DNA from: a virus
Virus record (IMG/VR): IMGVR_UViG_3300030117_006614
Span: 1 to 56,963 of that record
Direction: 5' to 3' (one strand)
Length of the DNA stretch: 56,963 nt
Positions 30,060 to 40,065 of the stretch are shown one piece after another; positions within the stretch are counted from its first letter, which is position 1; each line of letters begins with the position of its first letter. Made by a program: the position numbers and the translations under genes. Below the pieces are notes generated by a model. That model searched no databases, was not told the origin of the DNA, and was given only the letters and a program-made list of their open reading frames with translations.

Positions 30060-33000
30060 TGCCTATTGGGGAAGACGGAGCATGGCGCCCATATACGCAG
30101 GAGGAATTGGATAACTTTGAAGCACCAAAGGCCCCAAAAACTCCCCGGCGTACTGCACCTGCTTTAGCCCCCGAACCTATTAAGGCTCCAGAACCCATTA
30201 AGGCTCCCGAACCCGTCCAACCTTCACCAAAGTTGGACGTTCCAGATTATGTTTCAGGAGAAGACCCGACTGACGCTGAGTTGAATGAAATCGGTTTTGA
30301 CATTCAGGTAGATCCCGTAAAAGGGACCATCCCACAATACGACAAAGAAAAACTACGTGCCCTTCGGTTTAAAAAATCTGTAGAAACACCCATTTCTCCC
30401 GCAGGTGCGATGGCCTATACTGCAGCAGCGGGCACCACAGGTTTTGTTGCCGAAGACTTAGACAAGTATCGAAAAGCCCAGCAGAACATCGCGGAGGCTT
30501 TTGAAGAGTCGGATCGCAAGACCGATAGAATCTACCAAAAAGCCCGCGAAAAGGGTTTCTCTTCTCTTTCGGAAGATGAACTTACTTGGATAGAAACGAA
30601 GTGGTCACCCGAAGAGATTTTTGGTCTTCACGCCATGACAGCAGACCACGGTTATGAAGTCTCTGAAAGGATGGCGAAAGACCTAGCCGCTGGTATCACT
30701 GGCAAGCTTCCGCTTTTTATGCCTACGCCTGGTTTGGGGTTGGGCCTTACCGCCGCTAGAATGTTTTTATCTCGGGAAAGCGATCAGCCACCTGAAGAGC
30801 GCCCTGAGTTTACTCCCGAGCAAATTAACGACATTCTGGGCAAGACGAACAGCGTTTTAGCCCAACGAGCCCAAGCACGTCGGATTGTAGAAGAGAGAGA
30901 AGCGCAAAACCAGAAAAAACAATCCGCAGATGGTTGGAATCGTGCAGTCAAAGAAAAACCCGAGTTTCTAAAAAGTCCCATTAGGGATATGTTTGTCGAA
31001 GACTATATAGATGGCCGAGGCCACATAGATATTGAAAAAGCGAAAGAAGAATTAACGCGCCTGTATCAGCACGATATTCTCGAAGAAGAGGGTAAAACTT
31101 TCTTTGCAAGAGATTTGACCGTTGGAGCGAAGAATGCCGCTTACCAAGTAGCACACGAAAAAGCTAAAGAAGATATTGCCGTAGTCCTCAATGCTGGTCG
31201 AGGCAGTATTGCGTGGACTGACCCTGACCCCAAAAGAACCACTGAAGCTGTAATGGCTACGCACGAAAAGTGGCAAGACTTCTGGGAAACAGAAGAAACT
31301 ATTAAGATTGACCAGCTTCGGGAAGCGTATAAAAACGATCCGCTCAGTCTTTTCACCATAGTTCCAGCATTCATTGGAACCCCCCAAAAAGCAGCCGAAT
31401 ACGTTGTACGAAAAGGGCTTGCGGATAACCCTTTTGTGTTGCCCCTGCTCACAGCAACTACGCCCACAATGGCGATTGATGTGACACCCACTCACCGACA
31501 ATTCGTTGCCCGAACGATCATGGATTCTATCAATGGTTGGATGCTGCCCACTTGGATTGGGGCAACGCTACAAACCTATAGCGACTCAATAAAGGCCGAA
31601 GGCGTACCGGAAGACGGTATCGGAGAAGCGGTCTTCAAGGCACTGAATCGCGATATTATCGCAAAACAATCGGGCTCTGAAATTGTTGCTGACGTTAGTA
31701 CCGCTTTGGCTGGTGGAAACGAAGACGAAGCTGGTTTCGGGCTGATGAAGCTTATTATCGGCAACAACCCAGATGTGGCTGCAGCCACCGAAACTGCAGA
31801 GTCTTTGTGGGAAATTACGAAAGGCGGATACAACACTGCGGCTAACATACTTGCAACCTGGGCAGGAACAACTGGCGACGACGTAAAGACTAAACGGATG
31901 ATCCAGAATCTCCGCAACGGAAACATGCTTTTCCAGGTACAAGCAGAGATCGCAAACGACTTTGCAGATGCGATGGACATGGAAGGGTGGCAGCGCAACA
32001 CTTTGATCCGCGCTGCGATGTTCTCTGGCTTGACGGCTGAGTTTGCACCCGGTTTAGGCGCTGATCCCCTAACAGGCACAATAGCTACAATGGGCCAAGG
32101 CATAGGTGTATATCGAGCAGCCAAAGCTTCCATGAATAGTCAGGCAAAAGTCCTACGAAAACTAGAACGTAGTGACGTGAGTGCTTCCGAAAAAATTCAA
32201 ATAATGGAGTCCAAAGATTCCCCACTAGACCCAGAAGTCACCCGTATGGTGAAAGAAAACCTCCACATAGAATCGGGATACCGGGGGTATATTTCAGAGT
32301 ACATTAGCAGGACTGAGTGGAAACTGGAACAGGCTGCAGAAAAAGCGCGTATTGCTGCTCGCGCTGCCGGTATAGAGGAAAGCCCTGCAGTTTTACAGGG
32401 CAGTAAGTTTACAGACGAGGCCTACAAAGAAGAATATATTGAGAAAACAATATCCCAAAGTTTTCAAGAGGCCAGCGTAACGGCTGAACGTGCTGGTAGG
32501 GCAGACGTCACCAAAGTCTTTAAGATTGAGAATATGGAAGACACCATCAACCAGTTTGAAGCTGCTGGTGAAGTCTTTCCCCCAGGTTTTCGGGGATGGG
32601 AAACTTGGAAACAAGAACACTATCTTAGGAATCTCAATCGCGAAGCCTTAGAGAAGCCTATACGAGAACGCCTCGAAGCCACGATCCGAGAAGACATAGC
32701 AGCAATCGGATCGCGAATCGGGGAAACGACTGTTGATGGTGATGTTTACAAGCTAACTAACTCTGATGGCAGTTTCGGTCTATACATGCGGATAGACAAC
32801 AACCAGTGGGTACGAGTAGACGAAGCTGACATTCCGGCCTTACGAGAAACAGTTTTAATCGGAGAAACGACGCGCACTCCACTGCGTCCTATCGAACGGA
32901 AGTCTGCAATAACGGGTGCGTGGGAGCAACGGGCCCGACAAGCTGATGAATACCCGTGGTCAGATGCGGAACGTAAAAAGGATGAAGCGCTGGCGCGTGT

Positions 33001-36000
33001 TGCTGAGTTGGAGCGTAAACAAAAAAAGTGGCGTGGAAACCTACAACAACCTGGAATGCTTGACGAACTAAAAGCAATCCAGACGGAGTTGGCACAAGCC
33101 AAAGTAAACGCCAAAAACCTCCAGGCAGAAGAAACCGCGCTGCGTAAGACTTTCCCTGATCACACGGCGCCCACTGCACCGCTGTCAGATGATCTTGCGC
33201 AAAACATAGCTAATGGCGCTGCACTTAAAAACGATGAAATGGTTGGTGCAACCGCACACTCTGTCCGAAAGCCTGTATTCGCTATGGGCAAAGACTCTCC
33301 AGAGGCTGCCCAATACCATACAGCACGGCTGGAAGAAGCCCGTGCAGCGGCTAACCGTGCAGAAGTCGAAAAATTTAATGCTCAAAAGACTCTTGAAGAG
33401 TGGGAAAGGAGCGAAGGTGCTTTCTTAACTGAGGTACAAGTTTCGCGTGAGGTTCTGAAAAAAGCCAAGAAAAAGCTTCGAAAATTAGAAGCTAAAGCTG
33501 CAAAACAGTACGAACAAGACAAACCTTTTCTTGAAGACAAGGCGCGCCGTAAGGACAATCTAGACAAAGCAGAAGCAGAAATTGTACGCAGAAAAGACGC
33601 TTACGATGCCGACCCTACGCCCGCTAATCACAAAGCAATCAAAGATGCCAAGAAGAAAGCAAAAGAAGCTAAGAAACTCTATGATGCTGATGAATTAGAA
33701 ACCCTAGAAAGGGCAGTCCGCGCCAACGAGATTTTTACCAAATTGTCCCGCATTGGCGCTGAAGTCCAAGCGCACAAGGCAAGGCTATATGGCGTACAGG
33801 AAAGCATTCAAGACCACCTCGTATCTGCAGAGCGTGCCCCAGGGTTGCTTGACGAAGCTTGGGGCGGGAAGAAGATTGAAAAAGAACTTACAGAAATTCG
33901 GGCAGAATTAGAGCGGAAAGCTAAAGCGGCCTCGAAGAAAGCCAAAGAAGCAGAAAAAGAACACCAGACTGCAGCTAAACTTGCGCGAGGGGTTCCCGAA
34001 AGAATTGGGGACATGCAGGTAGCTGTCAAAGAAAAACTAAAAGAGTTGTCGTTCCAAGATGACCTAAACAAACTCAATAAAGTTTTAGGCAAACTGGCTG
34101 ATGACATTGAAATAGGTACGAGAGCGTTACGGGGGATTCCAGATGCTACCGCTCACTTTAATAAAATCCTACAAACTACAACCCGTTTAATTGAGGGACA
34201 ACCTATAGACGAGGTGGTGGCGGGTACGGTAGCTAGTCGCGAAGTAAACGCCGTTAAGATGGTCGAAGAGTTGGAAAAACTTTTTAAGCCTCGCGTTGTT
34301 CGAAAAACAGCCGAGCGGGGTGGTGAGAGTGGGAGAGTCCTTGAGCGAATCTTAGAAGCCGCAAACAACGGTAACGAGAAGATGGAGTTGACCCTTAATC
34401 AATCCATGCACTTACAGCGGTTGTTGCCATTACTCACAGATACCTACAAACAATCCCAAAAAAATGCACGATCTATGAATGTCGTGGAGGCGCTACGGCT
34501 TGCACGCACAGACCCAGATTTGCAGATAACCTCTTTCCGGTCTTTTATTGAAAGAAAACTGCAGCCTACTCTTCGAGATTTTACGGACCCAGTGCGAGCA
34601 GAGATTGGGGATACTACAGAGGCAGTGCTGCAGGTCGTTAAGAGTGTTGACCACCTCCAAGATCACCTCAAAGATGAGTTGTTCGCAATCGCAAAGTACA
34701 TTCAAAAGATGACCGAAGGAATGGGCTCTTCGGCACGGGCACGCGAAACACAGAAAATGTTGCTTAAATACTTAGAGGGCACAGAAGGCTTACCAGTATT
34801 TAGGACACGGACGACCTACTTGAACATGGGCGAATTGTCTATTTTCGACCGGGCCATCCAACAAGTCCTGAATGATCCCCGAGCCCTTGGAATGAAGCGC
34901 CTGAAGAAAATGGCGAAAGCAGAGCAGGCAAGGCTCAAAAAAGAGATCAAAGCCCAGATACGGCGCGGAGAAGTCCCGAAAGGAACCAAGCCCCCATCTA
35001 TCCGTGAGTTGCTTGAACAACGTTGGGGCAAGAGTGTCCACGAAATCGGGAAAGTGGGAACCTCTCCCGTCGTCCTCGCACTTTCTCGGGCTTTTGTCGC
35101 AGACGGGCCGTGGAAAAAGATTGATGCTCAGATGGAGTTTAACCTATACCAAGCCACGCTCGATGCGATGAAAAAGAATAAAAACAACCTGGGCGCGTTG
35201 GTAGAAGACCTCAAAGGTGTCGCAACAAAGAACGGCCTTGAGTTGACGGCAAACACTACTGAAGCTTTGCAGCGTGTGGCCAACGCCTTGGGTCATGGTG
35301 CAATTGAATACCGATTCAATCGTGCGTTTACTCGCGCTATTAGCGGCAAGATTACCCCAGAGCAGGCTTCTGATATTTGGCGTCTTTTCGGGCACAGATC
35401 CGAAGAGATTATTAACTACGAAAACGCTTTGGAAGGCTTGAACCGTATCGGCATTCCCTTCACCGCACGCACAGTAAAAACAGCGGGGGCAGCTTCTGAG
35501 AAGCAATTGAGCCTGATTGCTACGGGTACGAGTGAAGCGGGCGACGTCTTTTTCACTCCCCAGGTTATCGCTCAACGACTCGAAGCTACCATGCCGAATG
35601 TCATTAAGAGCACGGCGGAACGGTTTGCACAAGCTCGGGGCGATTTTGGGGGCTTCGCTGCCCAAAGTTTCTACGATTACAATTCTCTGTGGAAAACTTC
35701 TGTAGTTACAGGGATTTTCCACCCACAAGGAAGATACTGGTACAACAACTTTGTCGGTGACTTGTCTCAGGTGTGGTTTGAAGAGGGCCTATCCCAAGCC
35801 CTTAAAATGAACGCAAACCTGATCCACACCATCAGCCTTAATACATTGGCTGGAACATACCGCGTTGTAGAAGGCACGGCGCAAGCTGCTGCAAGGGCGA
35901 GGATTCCTGGGACGACTTTCAGTTTCTTTCCAGAAGCAATCGGTGAAGGTTTAGCCCGCATACGAAAACACCATGTTGCCAAGTATGGTGAAGACGGTGC

Positions 36001-37588
36001 TTTGGGCAGCGTGTGGAACGCTATACTGAACCCGGTAGCCAACAGGGTATGGCGAGGCGAAAACGGCGTTTTGCGTAGCCAATACGGTACAGAATGGTCT
36101 TATGGTGAAGTCCGCAAAATGATGCAGGATGAAGGTGTCTTGGACACAATGGTTCACCAGGAGTTGATGGAAAGTTACTACCGAGTTGCTCCCCCAGAGT
36201 TTCAGGCGATGGGTATCGGTAAAGTTGCGGGAGCAGCCAGGGGTGTTCGTGAAGGAATCACCGATTTTGCTTCGTTTGTGCAGCAGCGGCAACGGGGAAA
36301 CCTGTTCATGGACCTACTACGCAAGGGCTACTCACCAAAAGAAGCGGGCGAGAAGGTTCGAAATGCTTTGTACGACTGGAAGCACGGTATATCGAAGTTT
36401 GAGGTTGCATGGATTAGTAAAGCTTCCCCCTTCTGGCGTTTCTTTCGGCTAGCCGGAAGACAGGTTGCACGTAAAACACTAGACCCATTGATTCGGCCTG
36501 ACAAGGCGATGGTGGATGCCTTCATGGGCAGGTCAGGTTTTTCCCGAATTCAACAACAGTGGGCAGTAAATAACGGTTGGGGAGAATTCTGGAATCCGAG
36601 TGGGTATCACGAATATCAAAATGAGTTGGAACAGTGGGATGCTATGGCGCAATACCTCCGACCATCTTGGGCCAGAACCCGCGCTGTGACGTCCATTCGC
36701 AGAAACAGTGAAGAAGAAATGGCGCGAATGAGGTATTTTCGCCAGGGTGTTCAAGAATACAGCATGTTGGCTATGCCCCCACAAACAGTCTTAGATTTAA
36801 CTGAAATCATGGGCTCGGTAATGTCTTTCATGTTTATGTCATTGTACCCAGACGACTACTTACCCTGGGGCGCAAAAATGGCTGCAGATGCAGAATCCCG
36901 AATATACAAACCTACATTAGATATTCTGTTTCCGTATATATCAGACCCAATCCAAGCCCAACTCAAGGCGTTAGGCGCGGATACCGGTGGCTTCCTCTCT
37001 ACGTCCAAGCGGGCTCGAATTTCCGGCGGGGAAGAACTGATGTTGAATGGGGTTGCGGGTGTAGGTACTTATGGCGGAACAGCTTTAGGCGCTTTCGGTG
37101 GAACAATGTTGGGCTTCGGACGAGCACGCGGCGGTACCAGACAACGGATGATTCAGGTGGGTACAACAGCTCTTTTGGGCGGTTTTGCTGGTGGCAGTTT
37201 TGCAGGCGCAATCGAGGGTGAGATTGAGCCCCATGCAGAACATGGGTATCCAACAGCACCCACTTGGGCAGTCATTCCGTACCGGCTACTTCCATTTATA
37301 GGTACAGAAGCACCTAGCTTTTTTGACGATGCGTTTTTCAAGAATACTTCAGCACAAAAAGCCTGGAGAGCAGATAAAACATCTTTCGGACCACTGTTTG
37401 CTGCTTTTGCGGAATTCGCAGGCAGAAACACTGCACTGTATAAACCGCACCCATTCAACCCGAGCGATAGTGTTAGGTGGAGTTCAGAAGATAGGATGAA
37501 GAGGATTCAAGAATTGAGAAAGAAAGCTGAACCTGATCCAGAACAGCCAGAAATGTTTTACCAGAGAGCACCAGACAGCCGTAGGTAG
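30059..37588 (+). CDS. Giant internal virion (ejection) protein (2,509 aa)
   Basis: The largest gene here, 7.5 kb, about 13 percent of the genome. It begins with a Pro-rich segment with short EPIKAPEPIKAPEP repeats (residues 38-55). Long charged coiled coil covers about 960-1390 (many Ala/Lys/Glu runs). A Gly/Ala-rich hydrophobic zone lies near 2320-2385 (GVAGVGTYGGTALGAFGGTML), fit for membrane insertion. An uncharged-aromatic region near 1880-2000 (YNSLWKTSVVTGIFHPQGRYW) may be its globular core. I see no DNA- or RNA-polymerase catalytic motif, so it is not clearly a virion RNA polymerase. Such proteins form the channel through which podovirus DNA enters the cell (compare T7 gp16). There is no transglycosylase signature I can point to. 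Confidence 0.7.
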   Translation: MPIGEDGAWRPYTQEELDNFEAPKAPKTPRRTAPALAPEPIKAPEPIKAPEPVQPSPKLDVPDYVSGEDPTDAELNEIGFDIQVDPVKGTIPQYDKEKLRALRFKKSVETPISPAGAMAYTAAAGTTGFVAEDLDKYRKAQQNIAEAFEESDRKTDRIYQKAREKGFSSLSEDELTWIETKWSPEEIFGLHAMTADHGYEVSERMAKDLAAGITGKLPLFMPTPGLGLGLTAARMFLSRESDQPPEERPEFTPEQINDILGKTNSVLAQRAQARRIVEEREAQNQKKQSADGWNRAVKEKPEFLKSPIRDMFVEDYIDGRGHIDIEKAKEELTRLYQHDILEEEGKTFFARDLTVGAKNAAYQVAHEKAKEDIAVVLNAGRGSIAWTDPDPKRTTEAVMATHEKWQDFWETEETIKIDQLREAYKNDPLSLFTIVPAFIGTPQKAAEYVVRKGLADNPFVLPLLTATTPTMAIDVTPTHRQFVARTIMDSINGWMLPTWIGATLQTYSDSIKAEGVPEDGIGEAVFKALNRDIIAKQSGSEIVADVSTALAGGNEDEAGFGLMKLIIGNNPDVAAATETAESLWEITKGGYNTAANILATWAGTTGDDVKTKRMIQNLRNGNMLFQVQAEIANDFADAMDMEGWQRNTLIRAAMFSGLTAEFAPGLGADPLTGTIATMGQGIGVYRAAKASMNSQAKVLRKLERSDVSASEKIQIMESKDSPLDPEVTRMVKENLHIESGYRGYISEYISRTEWKLEQAAEKARIAARAAGIEESPAVLQGSKFTDEAYKEEYIEKTISQSFQEASVTAERAGRADVTKVFKIENMEDTINQFEAAGEVFPPGFRGWETWKQEHYLRNLNREALEKPIRERLEATIREDIAAIGSRIGETTVDGDVYKLTNSDGSFGLYMRIDNNQWVRVDEADIPALRETVLIGETTRTPLRPIERKSAITGAWEQRARQADEYPWSDAERKKDEALARVAELERKQKKWRGNLQQPGMLDELKAIQTELAQAKVNAKNLQAEETALRKTFPDHTAPTAPLSDDLAQNIANGAALKNDEMVGATAHSVRKPVFAMGKDSPEAAQYHTARLEEARAAANRAEVEKFNAQKTLEEWERSEGAFLTEVQVSREVLKKAKKKLRKLEAKAAKQYEQDKPFLEDKARRKDNLDKAEAEIVRRKDAYDADPTPANHKAIKDAKKKAKEAKKLYDADELETLERAVRANEIFTKLSRIGAEVQAHKARLYGVQESIQDHLVSAERAPGLLDEAWGGKKIEKELTEIRAELERKAKAASKKAKEAEKEHQTAAKLARGVPERIGDMQVAVKEKLKELSFQDDLNKLNKVLGKLADDIEIGTRALRGIPDATAHFNKILQTTTRLIEGQPIDEVVAGTVASREVNAVKMVEELEKLFKPRVVRKTAERGGESGRVLERILEAANNGNEKMELTLNQSMHLQRLLPLLTDTYKQSQKNARSMNVVEALRLARTDPDLQITSFRSFIERKLQPTLRDFTDPVRAEIGDTTEAVLQVVKSVDHLQDHLKDELFAIAKYIQKMTEGMGSSARARETQKMLLKYLEGTEGLPVFRTRTTYLNMGELSIFDRAIQQVLNDPRALGMKRLKKMAKAEQARLKKEIKAQIRRGEVPKGTKPPSIRELLEQRWGKSVHEIGKVGTSPVVLALSRAFVADGPWKKIDAQMEFNLYQATLDAMKKNKNNLGALVEDLKGVATKNGLELTANTTEALQRVANALGHGAIEYRFNRAFTRAISGKITPEQASDIWRLFGHRSEEIINYENALEGLNRIGIPFTARTVKTAGAASEKQLSLIATGTSEAGDVFFTPQVIAQRLEATMPNVIKSTAERFAQARGDFGGFAAQSFYDYNSLWKTSVVTGIFHPQGRYWYNNFVGDLSQVWFEEGLSQALKMNANLIHTISLNTLAGTYRVVEGTAQAAARARIPGTTFSFFPEAIGEGLARIRKHHVAKYGEDGALGSVWNAILNPVANRVWRGENGVLRSQYGTEWSYGEVRKMMQDEGVLDTMVHQELMESYYRVAPPEFQAMGIGKVAGAARGVREGITDFASFVQQRQRGNLFMDLLRKGYSPKEAGEKVRNALYDWKHGISKFEVAWISKASPFWRFFRLAGRQVARKTLDPLIRPDKAMVDAFMGRSGFSRIQQQWAVNNGWGEFWNPSGYHEYQNELEQWDAMAQYLRPSWARTRAVTSIRRNSEEEMARMRYFRQGVQEYSMLAMPPQTVLDLTEIMGSVMSFMFMSLYPDDYLPWGAKMAADAESRIYKPTLDILFPYISDPIQAQLKALGADTGGFLSTSKRARISGGEELMLNGVAGVGTYGGTALGAFGGTMLGFGRARGGTRQRMIQVGTTALLGGFAGGSFAGAIEGEIEPHAEHGYPTAPTWAVIPYRLLPFIGTEAPSFFDDAFFKNTSAQKAWRADKTSFGPLFAAFAEFAGRNTALYKPHPFNPSDSVRWSSEDRMKRIQELRKKAEPDPEQPEMFYQRAPDSRR

Positions 37589-37590
37589 GC

Positions 37591-37620
37591 TTGACAAAAA
37601 CACCTAAAAAACAGTATCTT
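37591..37620 (+). promoter_or_regulatory. Internal promoter before the fibre genes
   Basis: TTGACA (37591-37596) and TATCTT (37615-37620) with an 18-bp A-rich gap, in the 50-bp space after the giant gene. The start would be about 37627, just ahead of a CCGGAG ribosome-binding site for the gene at 37639. It provides separate control for fibre and lysis genes. Confidence 0.65.
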
Positions 37621-37638
37621 TTGTTACCGGAGAAATAA

Positions 37639-38052
37639 ATGTCTAAAGTAAAAGCGCGTAGCGTAGGCCCACAATATATCTCAGATTCTCTGGGTTCCAT
37701 TTGGGCTACGCCAAAAACAAAAATCCTAAGCGGTTCGATAGTCGCGGTTACGGGCACTACTTCAAATACTTTCCTAATTGAAAGTGCATCAAACCAAAGT
37801 ATTCGACGCAGTTCAGGGTTAATGTATGTGCTGAAACACACGGCTATGGGTGGACAAAGGATTGTCGCCTCCACGACGCTCATTCTGCCTTATATGGGAG
37901 AAAAGAAAGTAAAAGATGGCGATGCTATCTGGCTTGGGCGTGACGGTGTTTGGACTCTGAACAAACCCAAAACAAGGCCAATTCAAGTTGGCCGAATTCT
38001 CGGATCGGGCGATTCTGCCCAAGTGCTTTTGGCTCCCCAAGGACGGTATTAG
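37639..38052 (+). CDS. Small beta protein near fibre genes (137 aa)
   Basis: Thr/Ser/Gly-rich with beta strands (TKILSGSIVAVTGTTSNTFLIES). No known domain. First gene after the promoter at 37591, with CCGGAG upstream of the ATG. It may be a fibre connector or an accessory structural protein. Confidence 0.62.
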   Translation: MSKVKARSVGPQYISDSLGSIWATPKTKILSGSIVAVTGTTSNTFLIESASNQSIRRSSGLMYVLKHTAMGGQRIVASTTLILPYMGEKKVKDGDAIWLGRDGVWTLNKPKTRPIQVGRILGSGDSAQVLLAPQGRY

Positions 38053-38060
38053 GAAATACA

Positions 38061-38438
38061 ATGGCTAAGAACAGGAAATATGTCAAGGTTGAAGGCACTC
38101 TAACCAATGTGGGTACGTCCGAAGAGGTGGCACTGCAGTTGCCCTACCTTGAGGGTTCGCCCGGTGGAGCAATTTTCCTCCTGCGTTCCTTCTACTTTGT
38201 AAAAACAGGTGGAAGTGCTGGTACTTTTGGACCAAAACTAGGGGAATCAGCAGCGTTTACATCTGGTGGGATAGATGAGCGCCTATCGTATTCGCCCTCT
38301 GGGAATGATATTGCAGACGTCTTTTCGGCTGATATTCCAGTCAAAACGGACAGTACTGGAAAGTTGTACTTCCGACCGGTCTTCAATAGTGGGGCGGATA
38401 ATGACGCCAATTATGCCTTTTTCTTTGAAACACTATAG
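38061..38438 (+). CDS. Small structural protein (125 aa)
   Basis: Starts MAKNRKYVKVEGTLTNVGTSEE, beta-rich with Gly/Ser loops, ending FRPVFNSGADNDANYAFFFETL. ATG 38061 is chosen because AGGA lies six bases upstream; the longer frame from 37950 overlaps the previous gene. Final Phe/Leu may aid assembly, as in many beta-barrel virion proteins. No family recognised. Confidence 0.65.
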   Translation: MAKNRKYVKVEGTLTNVGTSEEVALQLPYLEGSPGGAIFLLRSFYFVKTGGSAGTFGPKLGESAAFTSGGIDERLSYSPSGNDIADVFSADIPVKTDSTGKLYFRPVFNSGADNDANYAFFFETL

Positions 38439-38454
38439 TCTTGGGTAAGTAACA

Positions 38455-40065
38455 ATGGCGCTCGACAAACCCCGTATTAACGCAACCGTTTCTGGCTCTA
38501 CGGTTGCTACTGCTGTTACTGTTGATGATCTTGAAGTAGACAGTGGAACACTATCTATTGATGCCAACAATAATCGTGTTGGTATTGGCACAACCTCACC
38601 GGGCGTTAGGCTCGAAGTCCAAGACACGGCAACAAGCAGTGCAAACACTGGTGGCGCAATTCGTCTATCTGCGAACGATGGCGCCCCAATGGGTGACAGC
38701 CACAGGCTTGGTGTAATCGAGTTTACCGGTGCCGAAGACAGTAGCAATACACAAGTTGTGGGCGCACGAATCGAAGCCCTGACCGATGCCGCTTGGACAA
38801 ACGCAGAGAACGGCACCGCGCTGTACTTTTACACCACAGACGGTAATGCTTCTCAAACCAATGTCTTGAAGATTGATAGCAACCAGAAAGCAACGTTTTC
38901 TGGAGAGATTGTAGCGCCTTCTCTTGATATTAGCGGAAACGTTGACGTTGACGGAACGCTTGAAGCGGACGCCATCACAGTAAATGGCGCAACACTTTCA
39001 GAAACAATCGCTGACACTGTTGGTGCTATGGTTACCAGTAATACTGAAACTGGAATCACTGTCACCTACCAAGATGCTGATAATACACTAGATTTTGCCG
39101 TCGGTACGCTGAATCAGGACACTACTGGTACAGCAGCCATAGCAACCACGGTTACCGTAGCCGATGAGTCTTCTGACACTTCATGTAATGTTTTGTTTAC
39201 TACAGCAGCCACCGGAGACTTAGCGCCAAAAAGCGGAACAAATCTTACGTTTAATTCTTCTGATGGAACACTGACCGCCACAAATTTTGCAGGCACACTG
39301 ACCACAGCCTCTCAGACTAACATTACAGGTGTGGGCACTATTAGTACTGGTACTTGGCAGGGTACAGCAATTGCCTCTGCTTACCTCGATGCGGATACTG
39401 CCCATCTAAGTGGAACACAGACTTTTACAGGCGCTAAAACATTTTCTGAAGATGTTATTATTTCTGGAACCACACCAAAACTGACAATCGGTGACGATGG
39501 CGCAGAAGACACAATGCTTGTCTTCGATGGAAACGCAGCAGATTACCGTATTGGTATTGACGATGGAACAGATACCCTAGAAATCGGTAAAGGTTCTGCT
39601 CACGGAACAACCCCTGTAATCAAGATCGACAGTTCTACGAATCTACAGGTAATGCACAACTCTGCTGTAGCTGATGGAGAATACTCTGGCGATATAGCCA
39701 TGTTCACCGCCGGGGAGGATCTTACCGCCGGGGAAGTTTGTTATTTTAAAAGTGACGGAAAAATGTGGAAGGCCGTAGCGACGGCTGCGGCGACAAGTAG
39801 ATGTGTCGCTATGGCGACGGCATCTATCAGTGCTGACGCTATGGGCGTTTTCTTGCTAAAAGGCTTCGCACGATTCAACAGCGAATTTCCAACCTGGACT
39901 GTGGGTGGTGCTCTGTATACACCAGAGGCAGAAACAAGCAATAAAAATGTTCCTGAACAAACTGCTCCAGATACAGATGGCGATTTTGTTCAAATTATTG
40001 GCTGGGCAGTATCGGCAGACGCAATCTGGTTTGACCCCGATAGTACCGTAGTCGAGGTAGCGTAA
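38455..40065 (+). CDS. Tail fibre protein (536 aa)
   Basis: Thr/Asp/Ala-rich repetitive sequence with regular beta turns, typical of phage fibres. Residues about 30-60 and 340-400 contain NNNRVGIGTTSPGVRLEVQ and TPKLTIGDDGAEDTML-type segments, known from fibre shafts of marine phages. The middle repeats short Thr-Gly-Thr turns. The C-terminal part (from 415) is a globular domain (AGEVCYFKSDGKMWKAVATA) that may bind the receptor. It overlaps the next gene's start by one base. Confidence 0.78.
   Translation: MALDKPRINATVSGSTVATAVTVDDLEVDSGTLSIDANNNRVGIGTTSPGVRLEVQDTATSSANTGGAIRLSANDGAPMGDSHRLGVIEFTGAEDSSNTQVVGARIEALTDAAWTNAENGTALYFYTTDGNASQTNVLKIDSNQKATFSGEIVAPSLDISGNVDVDGTLEADAITVNGATLSETIADTVGAMVTSNTETGITVTYQDADNTLDFAVGTLNQDTTGTAAIATTVTVADESSDTSCNVLFTTAATGDLAPKSGTNLTFNSSDGTLTATNFAGTLTTASQTNITGVGTISTGTWQGTAIASAYLDADTAHLSGTQTFTGAKTFSEDVIISGTTPKLTIGDDGAEDTMLVFDGNAADYRIGIDDGTDTLEIGKGSAHGTTPVIKIDSSTNLQVMHNSAVADGEYSGDIAMFTAGEDLTAGEVCYFKSDGKMWKAVATAAATSRCVAMATASISADAMGVFLLKGFARFNSEFPTWTVGGALYTPEAETSNKNVPEQTAPDTDGDFVQIIGWAVSADAIWFDPDSTVVEVA

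Noticed and set aside
30059-37588. N4-like virion RNA polymerase
   Set aside because: Size is suggestive, but I found no single-subunit RNA polymerase motifs in the sequence.
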